The notes under the pieces are model-generated. The model had not been told where the DNA came from, searched no databases, and worked only from the letters and a program-made list of their open reading frames with translations. Both the position numbers and the translations under genes were made by a program. From Candidatus Desulfarcum epimagneticum (GTDB lineage Bacteria > Desulfobacterota > Desulfobacteria > Desulfobacterales > CR-1): a stretch of 64,000 bases of DNA. Location: contig CAACVI010000012.1 of assembly GCA_900659855.1 (NCBI GenBank), positions 382,532-446,531 on the forward strand. The letters run 5' to 3'. Positions 1-8,367 of the stretch are shown piece after piece (the first letter of the stretch is position 1; each line of letters opens with the position of its first letter).

Positions 1-2
1 TC

Positions 3-182
3 ATCGTCAAAACCCAGCGCGAAACCGGCGCCACCTGCGTGGTGATCAGCCACGACATCGAATCCACATTAAGAATCGGGGGCCGGGTGGCCATGCTCCA
101 CCAGGGCAAAATCATCGAGTCGGGAACCCCCGGCGAAATCAAGCGCTCCGCCAACCCCATTGTAAAGGAGTTTATCGGTTAA
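3..182 (+). CDS. Mla-type ABC transporter ATPase, C-terminal end (partial)
   Basis: This is the last 59 codons of an ABC ATPase that starts before the window. The visible part has the switch (H-loop) motif VVISHD followed by the typical tail RVAMLHQGKIIESGTPGEI and ends in KEFIG. The stop lies two bases before the start of an MlaD-type gene, so by context it is the MlaF-like ATPase of a phospholipid-trafficking (MCE) system at the inner membrane. Walker A, Walker B and the signature motif are outside the window, so the family assignment rests on this tail and on the neighbour. Confidence 0.8.
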   Translation: MVKTQRETGATCVVISHDIESTLRIGGRVAMLHQGKIIESGTPGEIKRSANPIVKEFIG

Positions 183-183
183 A

Positions 184-1710
184 ATGTCAACATTCACCAC
201 TGAGGCAAAAGTCGGCCTGTTTGTCTTCATTGGACTGGCGGTCCTGGGATTTATGGCTGTGAAGGTGGAAAACTCCGCTTTTGTGAAAAAAACCGCCTAT
301 GAAGTCTTTGTCTATTTCGACTCCGCCTCGGGCCTGGCAAAGGATGTCCAGGTGGAAATGGCCGGCGTGGAGGTGGGACGGGTGGGCGCCATCTCCCTGG
401 ACCGGGGAAAGGCCCGGGTGGGCCTGCGCATTCATGAAGAGATCGTTCTGGCCAAAGACTCCCGGGCTTTCATCCGAACCCGGGGCATCCTGGGGGACAA
501 GTATGTGGAGATCGAGCCGGGAGCCTCCGAATCCCGGATCCGGCCCGGGGAGATGATTCAAAACGTGGTCTCCCCCATGGAGCTGGACGAGCTGCTTTTG
601 TCCCTGGGAGACATCATGGCGGACGTCAAAAAACTCAGCGGGACCCTGGCCGGCGTGTTTGGAAACCCCCAGGGAGCCGATTCCATGCGCCGGATTATGA
701 CCAACTTAAACGCGCTCACCGACACCCTCAACCGGACGGCCCAAAAAAGCCATGAGGACGTCTCCAGGCTGATCGCCAACATGGCGGATTTCTCCCAGGC
801 GCTCAATGACCCGGACGTGGGAGAAACCATTTCCAACATCGCCGATTTTTCAGAGTCCCTGGCCGGCCCGAACATGGAAAAAATCATCGCCAACCTGGCC
901 GCCTTTTCCCAGACCCTCAAGGAGCTGGGGGAGGAAAACCAGGGGGACATCTCTGAAACCGTGCAAAACGCCCGGAAAGCCTCAGACAGCCTGAACACCC
1001 TTCTGGCCGAGCTTTCGGATGTGTCGGGCAGCGTCAAAAGCATTTCTGAAAAAATCGACTCAGGCCAGGGCTCCATCGGCAGGCTGATCAACGAAGACGA
1101 CACGGTGGAGAGCCTTAACACGGCCCTGGGAGGCGTGAACCGCTATCTGTCCCAGCAGGACCGGTACCGGACCTGGCTGGACTACACCGGGGAATATTTA
1201 AGCGACAGCCAGGACGTGAAGTCTTACCTGACGCTGCGCCTCCAGCCCCGGGAGGACAAGCATTACCTGTTCCAGCTCGTGGGGGACCCGGCCGGTCGGG
1301 ACACGGTCACGGAGTTTGACCGGACCGTGGGCGGGATATCCTTGTCCGAGCGGGAGGTCAAGACGGAGCGGGACGCGCTGAAATTCTCCGCCCAAATCGC
1401 CAAACGGTATTACGACCTGGTTTTGAGGGGGGGCTTTTTCGAATCCACAGGAGGGCTCGGGGCCGACTACCACTTTTTTGACGACCGTTTAACGCTCACC
1501 ATCGAGGCGTTTGATTTCGATTCCGACCAAAACCCCCACCTGAAATTCAAAACCCTCTATTCCCCGTTCAAGCCCCTTTACCTGTCCGCGGGGTTTGACG
1601 ATTTCATCAGCGAAGAGGGCCGGGAGTCTTTTTTCATCGGCGCCGGCATTCATTTTTCAGATGAGGACATCAAAACGCTGATTTCCAACATCCCCATTTC
1701 CCTCAAATAG
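184..1710 (+). CDS. mlaD: MlaD/MCE-family lipid transport protein with long C-terminal region
   Basis: Substrate-binding component of an Mla-like system that moves phospholipids between outer and inner membrane. Residues about 9-28 form one membrane anchor, and residues about 38-116 form the MCE domain (SGLAKDVQVEMAGVEVGRV ... GILGDKYVEIEPG). Residues about 130-320 are helical with repeated ISNIADFSES-like segments, as in MCE proteins that build a tunnel. Residues about 325-508 are beta-rich and unlike the short E. coli MlaD (about 180 residues). The start follows the ATPase stop by one base, with AAAGGAG inside the end of that gene. Extended MCE proteins of this kind occur in other deltaproteobacteria; the role of the last 180 residues is unknown to me. 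Confidence 0.88.
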   Translation: MSTFTTEAKVGLFVFIGLAVLGFMAVKVENSAFVKKTAYEVFVYFDSASGLAKDVQVEMAGVEVGRVGAISLDRGKARVGLRIHEEIVLAKDSRAFIRTRGILGDKYVEIEPGASESRIRPGEMIQNVVSPMELDELLLSLGDIMADVKKLSGTLAGVFGNPQGADSMRRIMTNLNALTDTLNRTAQKSHEDVSRLIANMADFSQALNDPDVGETISNIADFSESLAGPNMEKIIANLAAFSQTLKELGEENQGDISETVQNARKASDSLNTLLAELSDVSGSVKSISEKIDSGQGSIGRLINEDDTVESLNTALGGVNRYLSQQDRYRTWLDYTGEYLSDSQDVKSYLTLRLQPREDKHYLFQLVGDPAGRDTVTEFDRTVGGISLSEREVKTERDALKFSAQIAKRYYDLVLRGGFFESTGGLGADYHFFDDRLTLTIEAFDFDSDQNPHLKFKTLYSPFKPLYLSAGFDDFISEEGRESFFIGAGIHFSDEDIKTLISNIPISLK

Positions 1711-1734
1711 GAGGAGGCTAGCCGCTTAACGCCC

Positions 1735-3156
1735 ATGCTGAAAAAAAAATCCGGGGAAAAATCCAAACCGTTCAGACTGGTGAAGTATTTCACCTTGTTC
1801 AGCCTGGCCGGAATTTTCCTCGGGGCCTCCATTCTGGCGGTGCTCAATATCCACTGGGCCCGGAAAATGCAGCTGGAAAAAAGTGAGGATTACGCGCTTT
1901 TGCTGGTGGAAAACTTAAACCACCAGGTCTTTCAGCAGTTTGTGGTGCCGGTGCTCTTCAAATTCGGCGCCATCAAGCTCAGAAATCCCGATCAGTTCAC
2001 CCGGATGGACAATGTGGTGCGCAACACCCTGCACAGCTTCAATGTGGAGATGGTCAACATCTACAACATGAGCAGCTACATCTCCTACAGTTTTGACAAA
2101 AGCCGGGTGGGGGGAAAAAATGTGGAGGCCGCCGGCTACAAGAAGGCCCTGGGCGGCGTGGCCACCACCAAGCTCGTGCAGCGGGGCAACCTGTTTGAGA
2201 TCCTTTTGGGGATTCCCAAAGAAAGCAAAATGATCACCTTCGCCCCGCTCCAGGCCGAAAAGGCCCTGCGCCGGGTCTCGGGGGGCATCATGGGGGTGTT
2301 TGAGATCGTGCAGGATGTCTCCGGCGACTACCAGGCCATCGCCAAATTCCAGATACTGGTCATCATCACATCCGGCGTCGTCATGGGCCTGCTTTTTCTC
2401 ACCCTTCTGTACGTGGTGAAACGGGGGGAAAAAATCATCCAGATCCGGGCGGAAGAGCGGATGGCCCTCAAAGAGCGCCTGGCCCGGGCCGAGCATCTGT
2501 CTTACATCGGGGAAATGACCGCCGTGATCTCCCATGAAATCCGGAACCCTTTGGGGATCATCACCAGCTCGGCCGCGCTTTTGAAGAAAAAAATCGCCCA
2601 AACCGGCGTGTCGGACGTCCTGCCCAAAATTATTGTGGAGGAATCGGCCCGACTCAACCACATCATCACGGACTTCCTGGATTTTGCCAAGCCCAAAATT
2701 CCCCAGATGGCCCAGTGCCGGATCCAGGACATACTGGAAAAAAACATCGCCTTCCTTTCCCCCCAGCTCCGCGAGCAGGGACACCGCGTCTCCATGGAAA
2801 GCCAAACGGACGCGGGCGAGATCATGGCCGATTCGGCCATGCTTTACCAGGCGTTTCTCAATCTGTTCATCAACGCCATGCAGTCCATGCCCGGCGGCGG
2901 AGAGATCAGGGTTGAGCTGGAAAAAGGCCCGGATTTTGTCCGGGTGAAAATCACGGATTCCGGGCAGGCCCCCCCGGATGACCTCATGGAAAAAATCTGG
3001 TCCCCGTTTTTCACCACCAAGGAAAAGGGAACGGGCCTGGGGCTGGGAATCGTGAAAAATATCATCGAGGCCCACAACGGCAAGGCCTGGTTTCAAAAAA
3101 ATCCCGGGAAAAGCTCGACTGTGGCGGTTGAGCTTCCCATCCGACAGGACACATAA
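1735..3156 (+). CDS. Membrane-bound sensor histidine kinase (PilS/NtrB-like position)
   Basis: Sensor kinase of a two-component pair with the next gene. Two membrane segments (about residues 20-42 and 207-230) bracket an extracytoplasmic sensor region of about 160 residues. The cytoplasmic part has a HisKA domain with the phospho-acceptor His267 in VISHEIRNPLG, an N box with Asn380 (LFINAMQSMPGGGEI), and F/G boxes FFTTKEKGTGLGLGIV. There is no PAS domain between membrane and HisKA. The next gene, an NtrC-type regulator, starts two bases after the stop, and a pilin gene with a sigma-54 promoter follows, which suggests a PilS-like role. The ligand is unknown. AGGAGG right after mlaD is rather far from the ATG, so translation may be partly coupled. 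Confidence 0.88.
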   Translation: MLKKKSGEKSKPFRLVKYFTLFSLAGIFLGASILAVLNIHWARKMQLEKSEDYALLLVENLNHQVFQQFVVPVLFKFGAIKLRNPDQFTRMDNVVRNTLHSFNVEMVNIYNMSSYISYSFDKSRVGGKNVEAAGYKKALGGVATTKLVQRGNLFEILLGIPKESKMITFAPLQAEKALRRVSGGIMGVFEIVQDVSGDYQAIAKFQILVIITSGVVMGLLFLTLLYVVKRGEKIIQIRAEERMALKERLARAEHLSYIGEMTAVISHEIRNPLGIITSSAALLKKKIAQTGVSDVLPKIIVEESARLNHIITDFLDFAKPKIPQMAQCRIQDILEKNIAFLSPQLREQGHRVSMESQTDAGEIMADSAMLYQAFLNLFINAMQSMPGGGEIRVELEKGPDFVRVKITDSGQAPPDDLMEKIWSPFFTTKEKGTGLGLGIVKNIIEAHNGKAWFQKNPGKSSTVAVELPIRQDT

Positions 3157-3158
3157 AG

Positions 3159-4526
3159 ATGGAAACCATTCTCATTGTCGACGACGAAAAAAACTACACC
3201 CGGGTGTTGAGCGCGGTGCTGGAGGAAGAGGGTTTTGAGGCCCTTTCGGCCAACAGCGGCGCCGAGGCCCTGGACATCCTGCGCCACTCGGACGTGGATT
3301 TGATTTTAACGGATATGAAAATGTCCTCCATGGACGGCATCGCCCTCCTTGAAAAAATCAAAGAGACGGACCCCGATCTTCCGGTGGTCATGATGACGGC
3401 CCACGGCACAGTGGAAAAGGCGGTGGAGGCCATGCAGAAAGGGGCTTACAGCTTTCTCCAGAAGCCCTTTGACAACCAGCAGCTCCTGGTTTACATCCAC
3501 AAGGCCATCGCCATGTTCAGGGTGGTGAAGGAAAACCGCCGCCTGATCAGCGACGCCAGCTCCCGCTACGGCTTCGGCAGCATCATCGGCAAAAGCAAGG
3601 CCATGCGCGATATTTTTGAAACCATCCGCAAGGTGGCGCCCGCGCCGGCCACGGTTTTAATCGAAGGCGACAGCGGAACCGGAAAAGAGCTGGTGGCCCG
3701 CGCCATTCATCTCAACAGCCCCAGGCGCGACCGGCCCTTTATCGCGGTGAACTGCGGCGCCCTGGCCGAAAATCTTCTGGAAAGCGAGCTGTTCGGCCAT
3801 GAGCGGGGGGCCTTCACCGGCGCCTCGGCCATGAAAAAAGGCCGTTTTGAGATGGCGGACACCGGGACCCTGTTTCTGGACGAAATCGGCGAGCTGACCC
3901 CCTACCTCCAGGTCAAGCTGCTCCGCATTCTCCAGGAAAGGGTTTTTGAGCGGGTGGGCGGGGTGAAAACCATTTCCATCGACATCCGGCTCATCGCCGC
4001 CACCAACAAACGTCTCAAAGATGAAATGGAAGCCGGACGCTTCCGGGAGGATTTGTACTTCAGGCTCAACGTGGTGAGAATCGGGCTCCCCCCCTTAAGG
4101 GAGCGCAAAGAGGACATCCGGCTCCTCACGGATCATTTCATCAAAAAATACGCCGAGCACAGGCATTTAAACCGGCCCGTTCTCGGTGTGGATCCGGAAG
4201 TGGGGCGGCTTTTTGACCAGTGCCGGTGGCCGGGAAACATCCGGGAGCTGGAAAACGTGATCGAGCAGGCCATGATCCTTTGCCCCGGGGAAACCATCAC
4301 CGCGTCGGATCTGCCCAAGGATTTCATGGAAAACCTGGGCGAGACGCCCGGCGTGGAAGGCATACCCGAGGACGCCAAACTGGTTGAAACCCTTTCCGCC
4401 ATCGAGAAAAAAATGATCCAGCGGGCGCTGAGGCTCTCGGACAATGTGCAGTCCCAGGCGGCCGGGCTTTTGGGAATCGGCAAAAGCGGACTGAGCAAAA
4501 AAATGAAAAAATACGAGATCACGTAG
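3159..4526 (+). CDS. Sigma-54-dependent response regulator, NtrC family
   Basis: Cytoplasmic activator of sigma-54 RNA polymerase. The receiver domain covers residues about 1-120 with phospho-acceptor Asp52 (LILTDMKM) and the conserved Lys of QKPF near 102. The AAA+ domain covers about 140-375, with Walker A GDSGTGKE (170-177), the sigma-54 contact loop GAFTGA (217-222) and Walker B TLFLDE (237-242). A Fis-type helix-turn-helix lies at about 425-453 ([19 protein letters not shown]). Its gene is 2 bp after the kinase. Fifteen to sixty bases after its stop lie two palindromes in enhancer position for the pilin promoter, so the likely target is adjacent (inference). Confidence 0.93.
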   Translation: METILIVDDEKNYTRVLSAVLEEEGFEALSANSGAEALDILRHSDVDLILTDMKMSSMDGIALLEKIKETDPDLPVVMMTAHGTVEKAVEAMQKGAYSFLQKPFDNQQLLVYIHKAIAMFRVVKENRRLISDASSRYGFGSIIGKSKAMRDIFETIRKVAPAPATVLIEGDSGTGKELVARAIHLNSPRRDRPFIAVNCGALAENLLESELFGHERGAFTGASAMKKGRFEMADTGTLFLDEIGELTPYLQVKLLRILQERVFERVGGVKTISIDIRLIAATNKRLKDEMEAGRFREDLYFRLNVVRIGLPPLRERKEDIRLLTDHFIKKYAEHRHLNRPVLGVDPEVGRLFDQCRWPGNIRELENVIEQAMILCPGETITASDLPKDFMENLGETPGVEGIPEDAKLVETLSAIEKKMIQRALRLSDNVQSQAAGLLGIGKSGLSKKMKKYEIT

Positions 4527-4543
4527 AAAAAATCTCACAGAGT

Positions 4544-4581
4544 GTTTCCAAACGGAAACACATCGGTTTCCATTTGGAAAC
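4544..4581. promoter_or_regulatory. Tandem palindromic enhancer sites for the NtrC-type regulator (predicted)
   Basis: Two 16-bp palindromes of identical arms, GTTTCC-N4-GGAAAC, lie at 4544-4559 and 4566-4581. Their centres are 22 bp apart, about two helical turns. The first extends to GTGTTTCC-N4-GGAAACAC. They end about 125 bp before the -24 element at 4707, which is normal spacing for enhancer binding by NtrC-type dimers. The arms are seen directly; assignment to the regulator encoded just upstream is inference. Confidence 0.7.
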
Positions 4582-4706
4582 ACATTTCGTGAAAAGCAGG
4601 CCCCCAGCCGCCGACGCTCTGGGGCGCCCCCAAAAGAGGCATGGGTATCTATTTGATTTTAAAAAAGATAAAAAAATATTTATTTTTTTCGTTATTTTTT
4701 TGATTG

Positions 4707-4722
4707 TGGCGCCGATTTTGCA
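4707..4722 (+). promoter_or_regulatory. Sigma-54 (-24/-12) promoter for the pilin
   Basis: TGGCGCC-GATT-TTGCA matches the sigma-54 consensus TGGCACG-N4-TTGCW, with the invariant GG (4708-4709) and GC (4720-4721) exactly ten bases apart. Predicted start of transcription is near 4733. The next gene downstream is the pilin at 4918, giving an untranslated leader of about 185 bases. Confidence 0.75.
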
Positions 4723-4768
4723 TCTATATAAATACAATCTGATAATTTTTTTTCTATTTTCCTCCTTA

Positions 4769-4805
4769 AGGGCCGACCGGATTTCATCCGGCCGGCCCTT
4801 TCCCT
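4769..4805 (+). terminator. Stem-loop with weak T-tract between sigma-54 promoter and pilin
   Basis: Thirteen-position stem with one mismatch (arms 4769-4781 and 4787-4799, loop TTTCA), followed by CTTTCCCTTTCC. It resembles a weak intrinsic terminator. It could end readthrough from the regulator operon. Because it sits about 36 bases after the predicted sigma-54 start, it could also act as an attenuator or as the 3' end of a short RNA. Confidence 0.5.
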
Positions 4806-4841
4806 TTCCGGAGTCTGCGGACAATATTCCCACAGTTTCCC

Positions 4842-4870
4842 TTGACACAAAATCAGGCGCTTGATATGAA
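4842..4870 (+). promoter_or_regulatory. Candidate sigma-70 promoter for the pilin
   Basis: TTGACA (4842-4847), 17-base spacer, TATGAA (4865-4870). The -35 is perfect and the -10 matches four of six positions. It would give a leader of about 40 bases ahead of the GGAGGA ribosome site, so the pilin may have a second, constitutive promoter downstream of the stem-loop. Confidence 0.5.
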
Positions 4871-4917
4871 CCGTTCCATCTGAACAACGGATTCAACGCT
4901 TCTTGGAGGAAATGAAC

Positions 4918-5298
4918 ATGACTCACCGGGAAAAAGGATTTACCCTGATTGAATTGATGATCGTGATCGCCATTATCGGCATTCTGGCGCTGATCGCCAT
5001 CCCGAATCTGATCGCCTCTCGAAACCGGGGCTTTTGCGCCCACGCGGAAACCGACGCCAAAAATGTGGCCACCGCCCTGGCGGAGCATTTTTCCGACCCG
5101 ACCCAGACCGCCCTGCCCGCGTGCGCCGATCTGGACGGTTTTGCCCCGGCCAACGGGTGCGCCAACGTCGCCATCACCGGCGACCCCGACAGCGCCGTCG
5201 TCATCACGGTGACGGACCAAAGCGGCCGATGCCCCAGGGGCGCGAGTTACCAGCTCACCATGCCCCAGGCGACGGGCGACGGATGGCAGACTCCATAG
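4918..5298 (+). CDS. Type IV pilin-like protein (PilA-type prepilin)
   Basis: A 126-residue prepilin. A short leader MTHREKG precedes the prepilin-peptidase site G|FTLIELMIV, with Glu5 of the mature protein present, followed by one hydrophobic N-terminal helix (about residues 8-30). The globular part is small and carries four cysteines (in GFCAH, LPACAD, NGCAN and GRCPRG), enough for two disulfides. The ATG at 4918 is chosen because GGAGGA lies seven bases before it; the in-frame ATG at 4912 is too close to that site. The product should be processed by PilD and assembled into a type IV pilus or a pseudopilus. The length fits short deltaproteobacterial pilins. Expression is predicted to depend on sigma-54 and the upstream two-component pair. 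Confidence 0.88.
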   Translation: MTHREKGFTLIELMIVIAIIGILALIAIPNLIASRNRGFCAHAETDAKNVATALAEHFSDPTQTALPACADLDGFAPANGCANVAITGDPDSAVVITVTDQSGRCPRGASYQLTMPQATGDGWQTP

Positions 5299-5371
5299 GG
5301 GAAAGACAAGGGTGGCATTCCTCAATTAAAAATAAGCGCTGTGACGCATTTTTGACGATGCCGTCAAGGAT

Positions 5372-5926
5372 TTAAAGCCGGCAGATACTGTCGTCGCACG
5401 GACACGCCCCGTCCACCTCATAGGCGTAGGCGATTCTCCCCTCCAAATCCAGGCGTGTTTCATCCAAAGACGCCAGGGGCCGGTCTTCCCATTTTTCGAA
5501 AAGCGCCCGCCGGGAGGGAATGGCCCCCGGCCCCCGGGCCGACGCCTCGCCGGTTTGTCCGTCGAGTATCTCGGCGTCTTCCCCGTTTGTGACCACCACC
5601 ACCGGGACCTCCCCCCGGGCCGCCAGACGCGCCAGGGCCAGCGCCGGACGGCGTCGGGTCAGAAGCGAGCCGGGGCCGTACTGGATGACCATGAGGGTTT
5701 TTTCCCCGGAAAAAATCTCAAAATCCACCTTTAAAATCGCCCTCTTCTCCCCGGCGGCCACCATGATTTCACGCCTGGAGCGGATGTCATCCTTTGAATA
5801 TCCCTTTTGCCGCAAAAGGATGGAGGCGATCTTTTGCCGGTATCTTTCGTCGTGGGTGTCGGGAATGGTTTCCCCGGTCAAAATGTCGGTCAACTCCCCC
5901 AGTATGAGATGGTGCCCGCCTTCCAT
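5372..5926 (-). CDS. Orphan HsdR-N-like (type I restriction N-terminal) nuclease-fold protein
   Basis: A 184-residue protein resembling stand-alone type I restriction enzyme R-subunit N-terminal domain proteins. Recognisable are the segment KVDFEIFSGEKTLMVIQYG and GPGSLLTRRRPALALARL, then VVVVTNGEDAEIL. In relatives as I remember them, the strand before GPGSL carries a lysine (K-CGPGS). Here the residue is Gln (VIQYGPGS), so the PD-(D/E)XK site may be inactive; this needs an alignment. There is no motor or specificity subunit nearby. It starts 18 bases after the sugar aminotransferase stop on the same strand, so it is probably in that operon. It converges with the pilin gene. Confidence 0.6.
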   Translation of the reverse strand: MEGGHHLILGELTDILTGETIPDTHDERYRQKIASILLRQKGYSKDDIRSRREIMVAAGEKRAILKVDFEIFSGEKTLMVIQYGPGSLLTRRRPALALARLAARGEVPVVVVTNGEDAEILDGQTGEASARGPGAIPSRRALFEKWEDRPLASLDETRLDLEGRIAYAYEVDGACPCDDSICRL

Positions 5927-5944
5927 TCGGCCCCCGCTTCTTTC

Positions 5945-7078
5945 TTATTGATAAAACGCCTTGATTTTGTCCACAATGTATTCCCGCGCCTCCCGGGAAA
6001 GCTCCGGGTAGATGGGCAGGGCCAGGGTCTGGTCGGCGGCGCGCTCGGATTCGGGGAAATCCCCTTTTTGATATTCCAGGAAGCGAAAGCATTCCTGAAG
6101 ATGCAGGGGGACCGGGTAGTAAATTTCGTTTCCGATTTCCTCTTTCAAAAGAAAGTCCCGAAGCCCGTCCCTTCTGTCCGGCGTTCGTATGACAAACTGG
6201 TTGTAGATGTGGCGGCTTTCTTTTTCCACCGGTGTCCGGATGACGCCGTCAAGCCCCCGGCTTTTGAAAAGCGCCCGGTAATGGGCCGCGTTGGCGGCCC
6301 GGGCCTCGGTCCACTGGTCCAGACGTTTGAGCTTGATGGCCACCATGGCGGCCTGGAGTTCGTCCAGCCTGAAATTTCCCCCGATGAGGCTGTGATAATA
6401 CTTCGGGTGGGACCCATGAACCCGCAGGGTCTTGAGCCGCTGGTCCATGCTTTCCGAACAGGCGGTCACCACCCCCCCGTCTCCGAAGGCCCCCAGGTTC
6501 TTGGACGGAAAAAAGGAGAAACATCCGAAATCCCCCATGGACCCGGCCCGCCTTCCCTTGTATTCGGCGCCGATGGCCTGGGCCGCGTCCTCGATGACCG
6601 TGAGGGAATATTTTTCGGCGATTTCAAGGAGCGGGTCCATATCGGCGCACTGGCCGTAGAGATGAACCGGGATGATGGCCTTGACCCGGGCCCTCTCCTC
6701 GGCGCTCATGTCGTCTAAAACATTTTGGACATGGGCCGGGGAAATGTTGTAGGTCTCGGGGTCAATGTCCGCGAAAACCGGCCGGGCGCCGGTCCGGGAG
6801 ATGGCCCCGGCGGTGGCGAAAAACGTGTAGGGAGTGGTGATGACCCGGTCTTTTTCCCCGATTTCCGCCGCCATGAGCGATATCAGAAGCGCGTCGGTGC
6901 CCGATGAAACGCCGCAGGCGAAAGGGGTTCGGCAATACTCGGCGATCCGGGCCTCCAGGTTCGCCACATGGGGGCCCAGGATAAAATACTGGCTCTCAAA
7001 TATTTCTTCGGCCGTTTTCAGGGCTTCGTCTTTAATGGTCCGGTACTGGGCTTTGAGGTCGAGAAGAGGGACGTTCAT
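5945..7078 (-). CDS. DegT/DnrJ/EryC1-family sugar aminotransferase
   Basis: PLP-dependent aminotransferase acting on nucleotide keto-sugars, 377 residues from the ATG at 7078. That start is preceded by AAGGA and gives the usual family opening MNVPLLDLKAQY. It has the PLP-lysine motif SFFPSKNLGAFGDGG, the sugar-pocket segment NFRLDELQAA, and the C-terminal EIYYPVPLHLQECF. It resembles enzymes that aminate the C3 position of dTDP- or UDP-sugars, but substrate choice cannot be read by eye. It lies at the 3' end of the glycan locus, with the HsdR-N-like gene 18 bases downstream. Confidence 0.88.
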   Translation of the reverse strand: MNVPLLDLKAQYRTIKDEALKTAEEIFESQYFILGPHVANLEARIAEYCRTPFACGVSSGTDALLISLMAAEIGEKDRVITTPYTFFATAGAISRTGARPVFADIDPETYNISPAHVQNVLDDMSAEERARVKAIIPVHLYGQCADMDPLLEIAEKYSLTVIEDAAQAIGAEYKGRRAGSMGDFGCFSFFPSKNLGAFGDGGVVTACSESMDQRLKTLRVHGSHPKYYHSLIGGNFRLDELQAAMVAIKLKRLDQWTEARAANAAHYRALFKSRGLDGVIRTPVEKESRHIYNQFVIRTPDRRDGLRDFLLKEEIGNEIYYPVPLHLQECFRFLEYQKGDFPESERAADQTLALPIYPELSREAREYIVDKIKAFYQ

Positions 7079-7374
7079 AAACGTTTTCCTTATTTTATTG
7101 GTTATCTTTTTCTGTAAGCGATTCTCCGGGCCGCCCCCAACGCTTTTGGGCGAAATGAGGGCCGTCTCTGTGAACAGGACAGACGCCCCAAAAACAATCA
7201 AGGGAACATAGCCCATTCATTTAAAAGTGACCAGCTTTTTTTTGATTGCGCGGCAAAAAGCGGCAAAAAAATGTGTCACGCGGTTTTCTGATCGCCACAT
7301 GCCTGGCCGCCTCCCACCCTTTTATCAGCGGATGCCAAAGACGCAAAGAGTTCGCCCCGCTTTCCAAAAATTGA
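7079..7374. other. Intergenic stretch without a recognised gene
   Basis: These 296 bases separate gmd (ending at 7375) from the aminotransferase start at 7078. An open frame extends upstream of the aminotransferase to 7216 but lacks family-like sequence and a ribosome site. Apart from the AAGGA ribosome site and a short direct repeat (CGGCAAAAAGCGGCAAAAA), I see no gene or convincing promoter. Confidence 0.6.
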
Positions 7375-8367
7375 TTATTTGGAGTTGAGCGCCGTCTGTC
7401 GCCTGATATTCTCCAGATCGTTTGACACCATCTCTTCTATCAACTGATCAAAAGAAACCGAAGGGGCCCACTCAAGATTTTTTTTTGCTTTGGAACAATC
7501 CCCCAAAAGAACATCAACTTCCGCAGGTCTGAAAAGCGTTTCATCCAAGACCACAAAATCCCGATAATCCATGTCCAGAAATCCAAATGCTTTGTCGCAA
7601 AATTCCCGGACAGAATGGGTTGCTCCGCTGCAAAGGACATAATCCTCCGGGACTTCCTGCCGCAGCATCAACCACATGCCCCTGACATAATCTTTTGCGT
7701 GGCCCCAGTCCCTTTTTGCGTGAAGATTTCCCAGCTCCAGTTTGTCCGTCAACCCTTCTTTGATCATCGCGGCATGAGATGTGATCTTCCGTGTCACAAA
7801 TTCAAATCCCCGCCTGGGAGACTCATGGTTATACAGTATGCCATTGCAAGCGAAAAGGCCATAGGCTTCCCTGTAATTTCTCGTCAGATCAAATCCCGCC
7901 ACTTTTGATATCCCATAAATGGATCTCGGGTGAAAAATGGTATTTTCATTCTGCGGCGTTTCATGAACCTTGCCGAACATTTCGCTGCTTGCCGCAAAAT
8001 AAAATTTAGCGGCGGGAACGATGTCGAAAACAGCGGAGAGAATATAATGAACACCGTTTATATTGGACTGCAACGTGGAAAACTCATCGTCAAAGCTGTA
8101 TGTCACAAAACTCTGGGCCGCGAGATGATATATTTCATCCGGTCTGCTGGCGGAGATCGCCTTGTATATGGAAGGATAACTTTCAAGGGAACCGGAAAGA
8201 ATTTCAATATCATCCAGCAGGTGAAGGATTCTTCCCATTCGATGGCGTTTGTCCTCCAAAGCGACTCTTCTGACAAAACCGAATACTTGATACCCTTTTT
8301 CCAAAAGAAACTCTGCGAGATACGACCCGTCCTGGCCTGTGATTCCTGTGATAAAGGCTTTTCTCAC
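7375..8367 (-). CDS. gmd: GDP-mannose 4,6-dehydratase
   Basis: Converts GDP-D-mannose to GDP-4-keto-6-deoxymannose, the precursor of GDP-fucose, GDP-rhamnose or GDP-perosamine. The 330-residue protein is a short-chain dehydrogenase-type enzyme with the NADP-binding motif GITGQDGSYLAEFL at residues 8-21, the SSEMFGKV active-site segment, the catalytic YGISK pair, and the family block NHESPRRG ... KRDWGHAKDYVRGMWLML. Its substrate can be made by the ManC encoded at 31568-32719 in the same locus. The start overlaps the wecE stop by four bases (ATGA), so the two are translationally coupled. No GDP-fucose synthase or GDP-rhamnose reductase is in the window; one of the aminotransferases could instead give an amino-sugar. 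Confidence 0.9.
   Translation of the reverse strand: MRKAFITGITGQDGSYLAEFLLEKGYQVFGFVRRVALEDKRHRMGRILHLLDDIEILSGSLESYPSIYKAISASRPDEIYHLAAQSFVTYSFDDEFSTLQSNINGVHYILSAVFDIVPAAKFYFAASSEMFGKVHETPQNENTIFHPRSIYGISKVAGFDLTRNYREAYGLFACNGILYNHESPRRGFEFVTRKITSHAAMIKEGLTDKLELGNLHAKRDWGHAKDYVRGMWLMLRQEVPEDYVLCSGATHSVREFCDKAFGFLDMDYRDFVVLDETLFRPAEVDVLLGDCSKAKKNLEWAPSVSFDQLIEEMVSNDLENIRRQTALNSK

Noticed and set aside
187-561. Open frame of 124 codons opposite mlaD
   Set aside because: It lies wholly opposite a well-supported gene and has no motif or ribosome site; typical of GC-rich antisense frames.
5352-5367. Hairpin TTGACG-ATGC-CGTCAA between pilin and the HsdR-N-like gene as a terminator
   Set aside because: Only six base pairs of mixed composition and no T-run; too weak to call.
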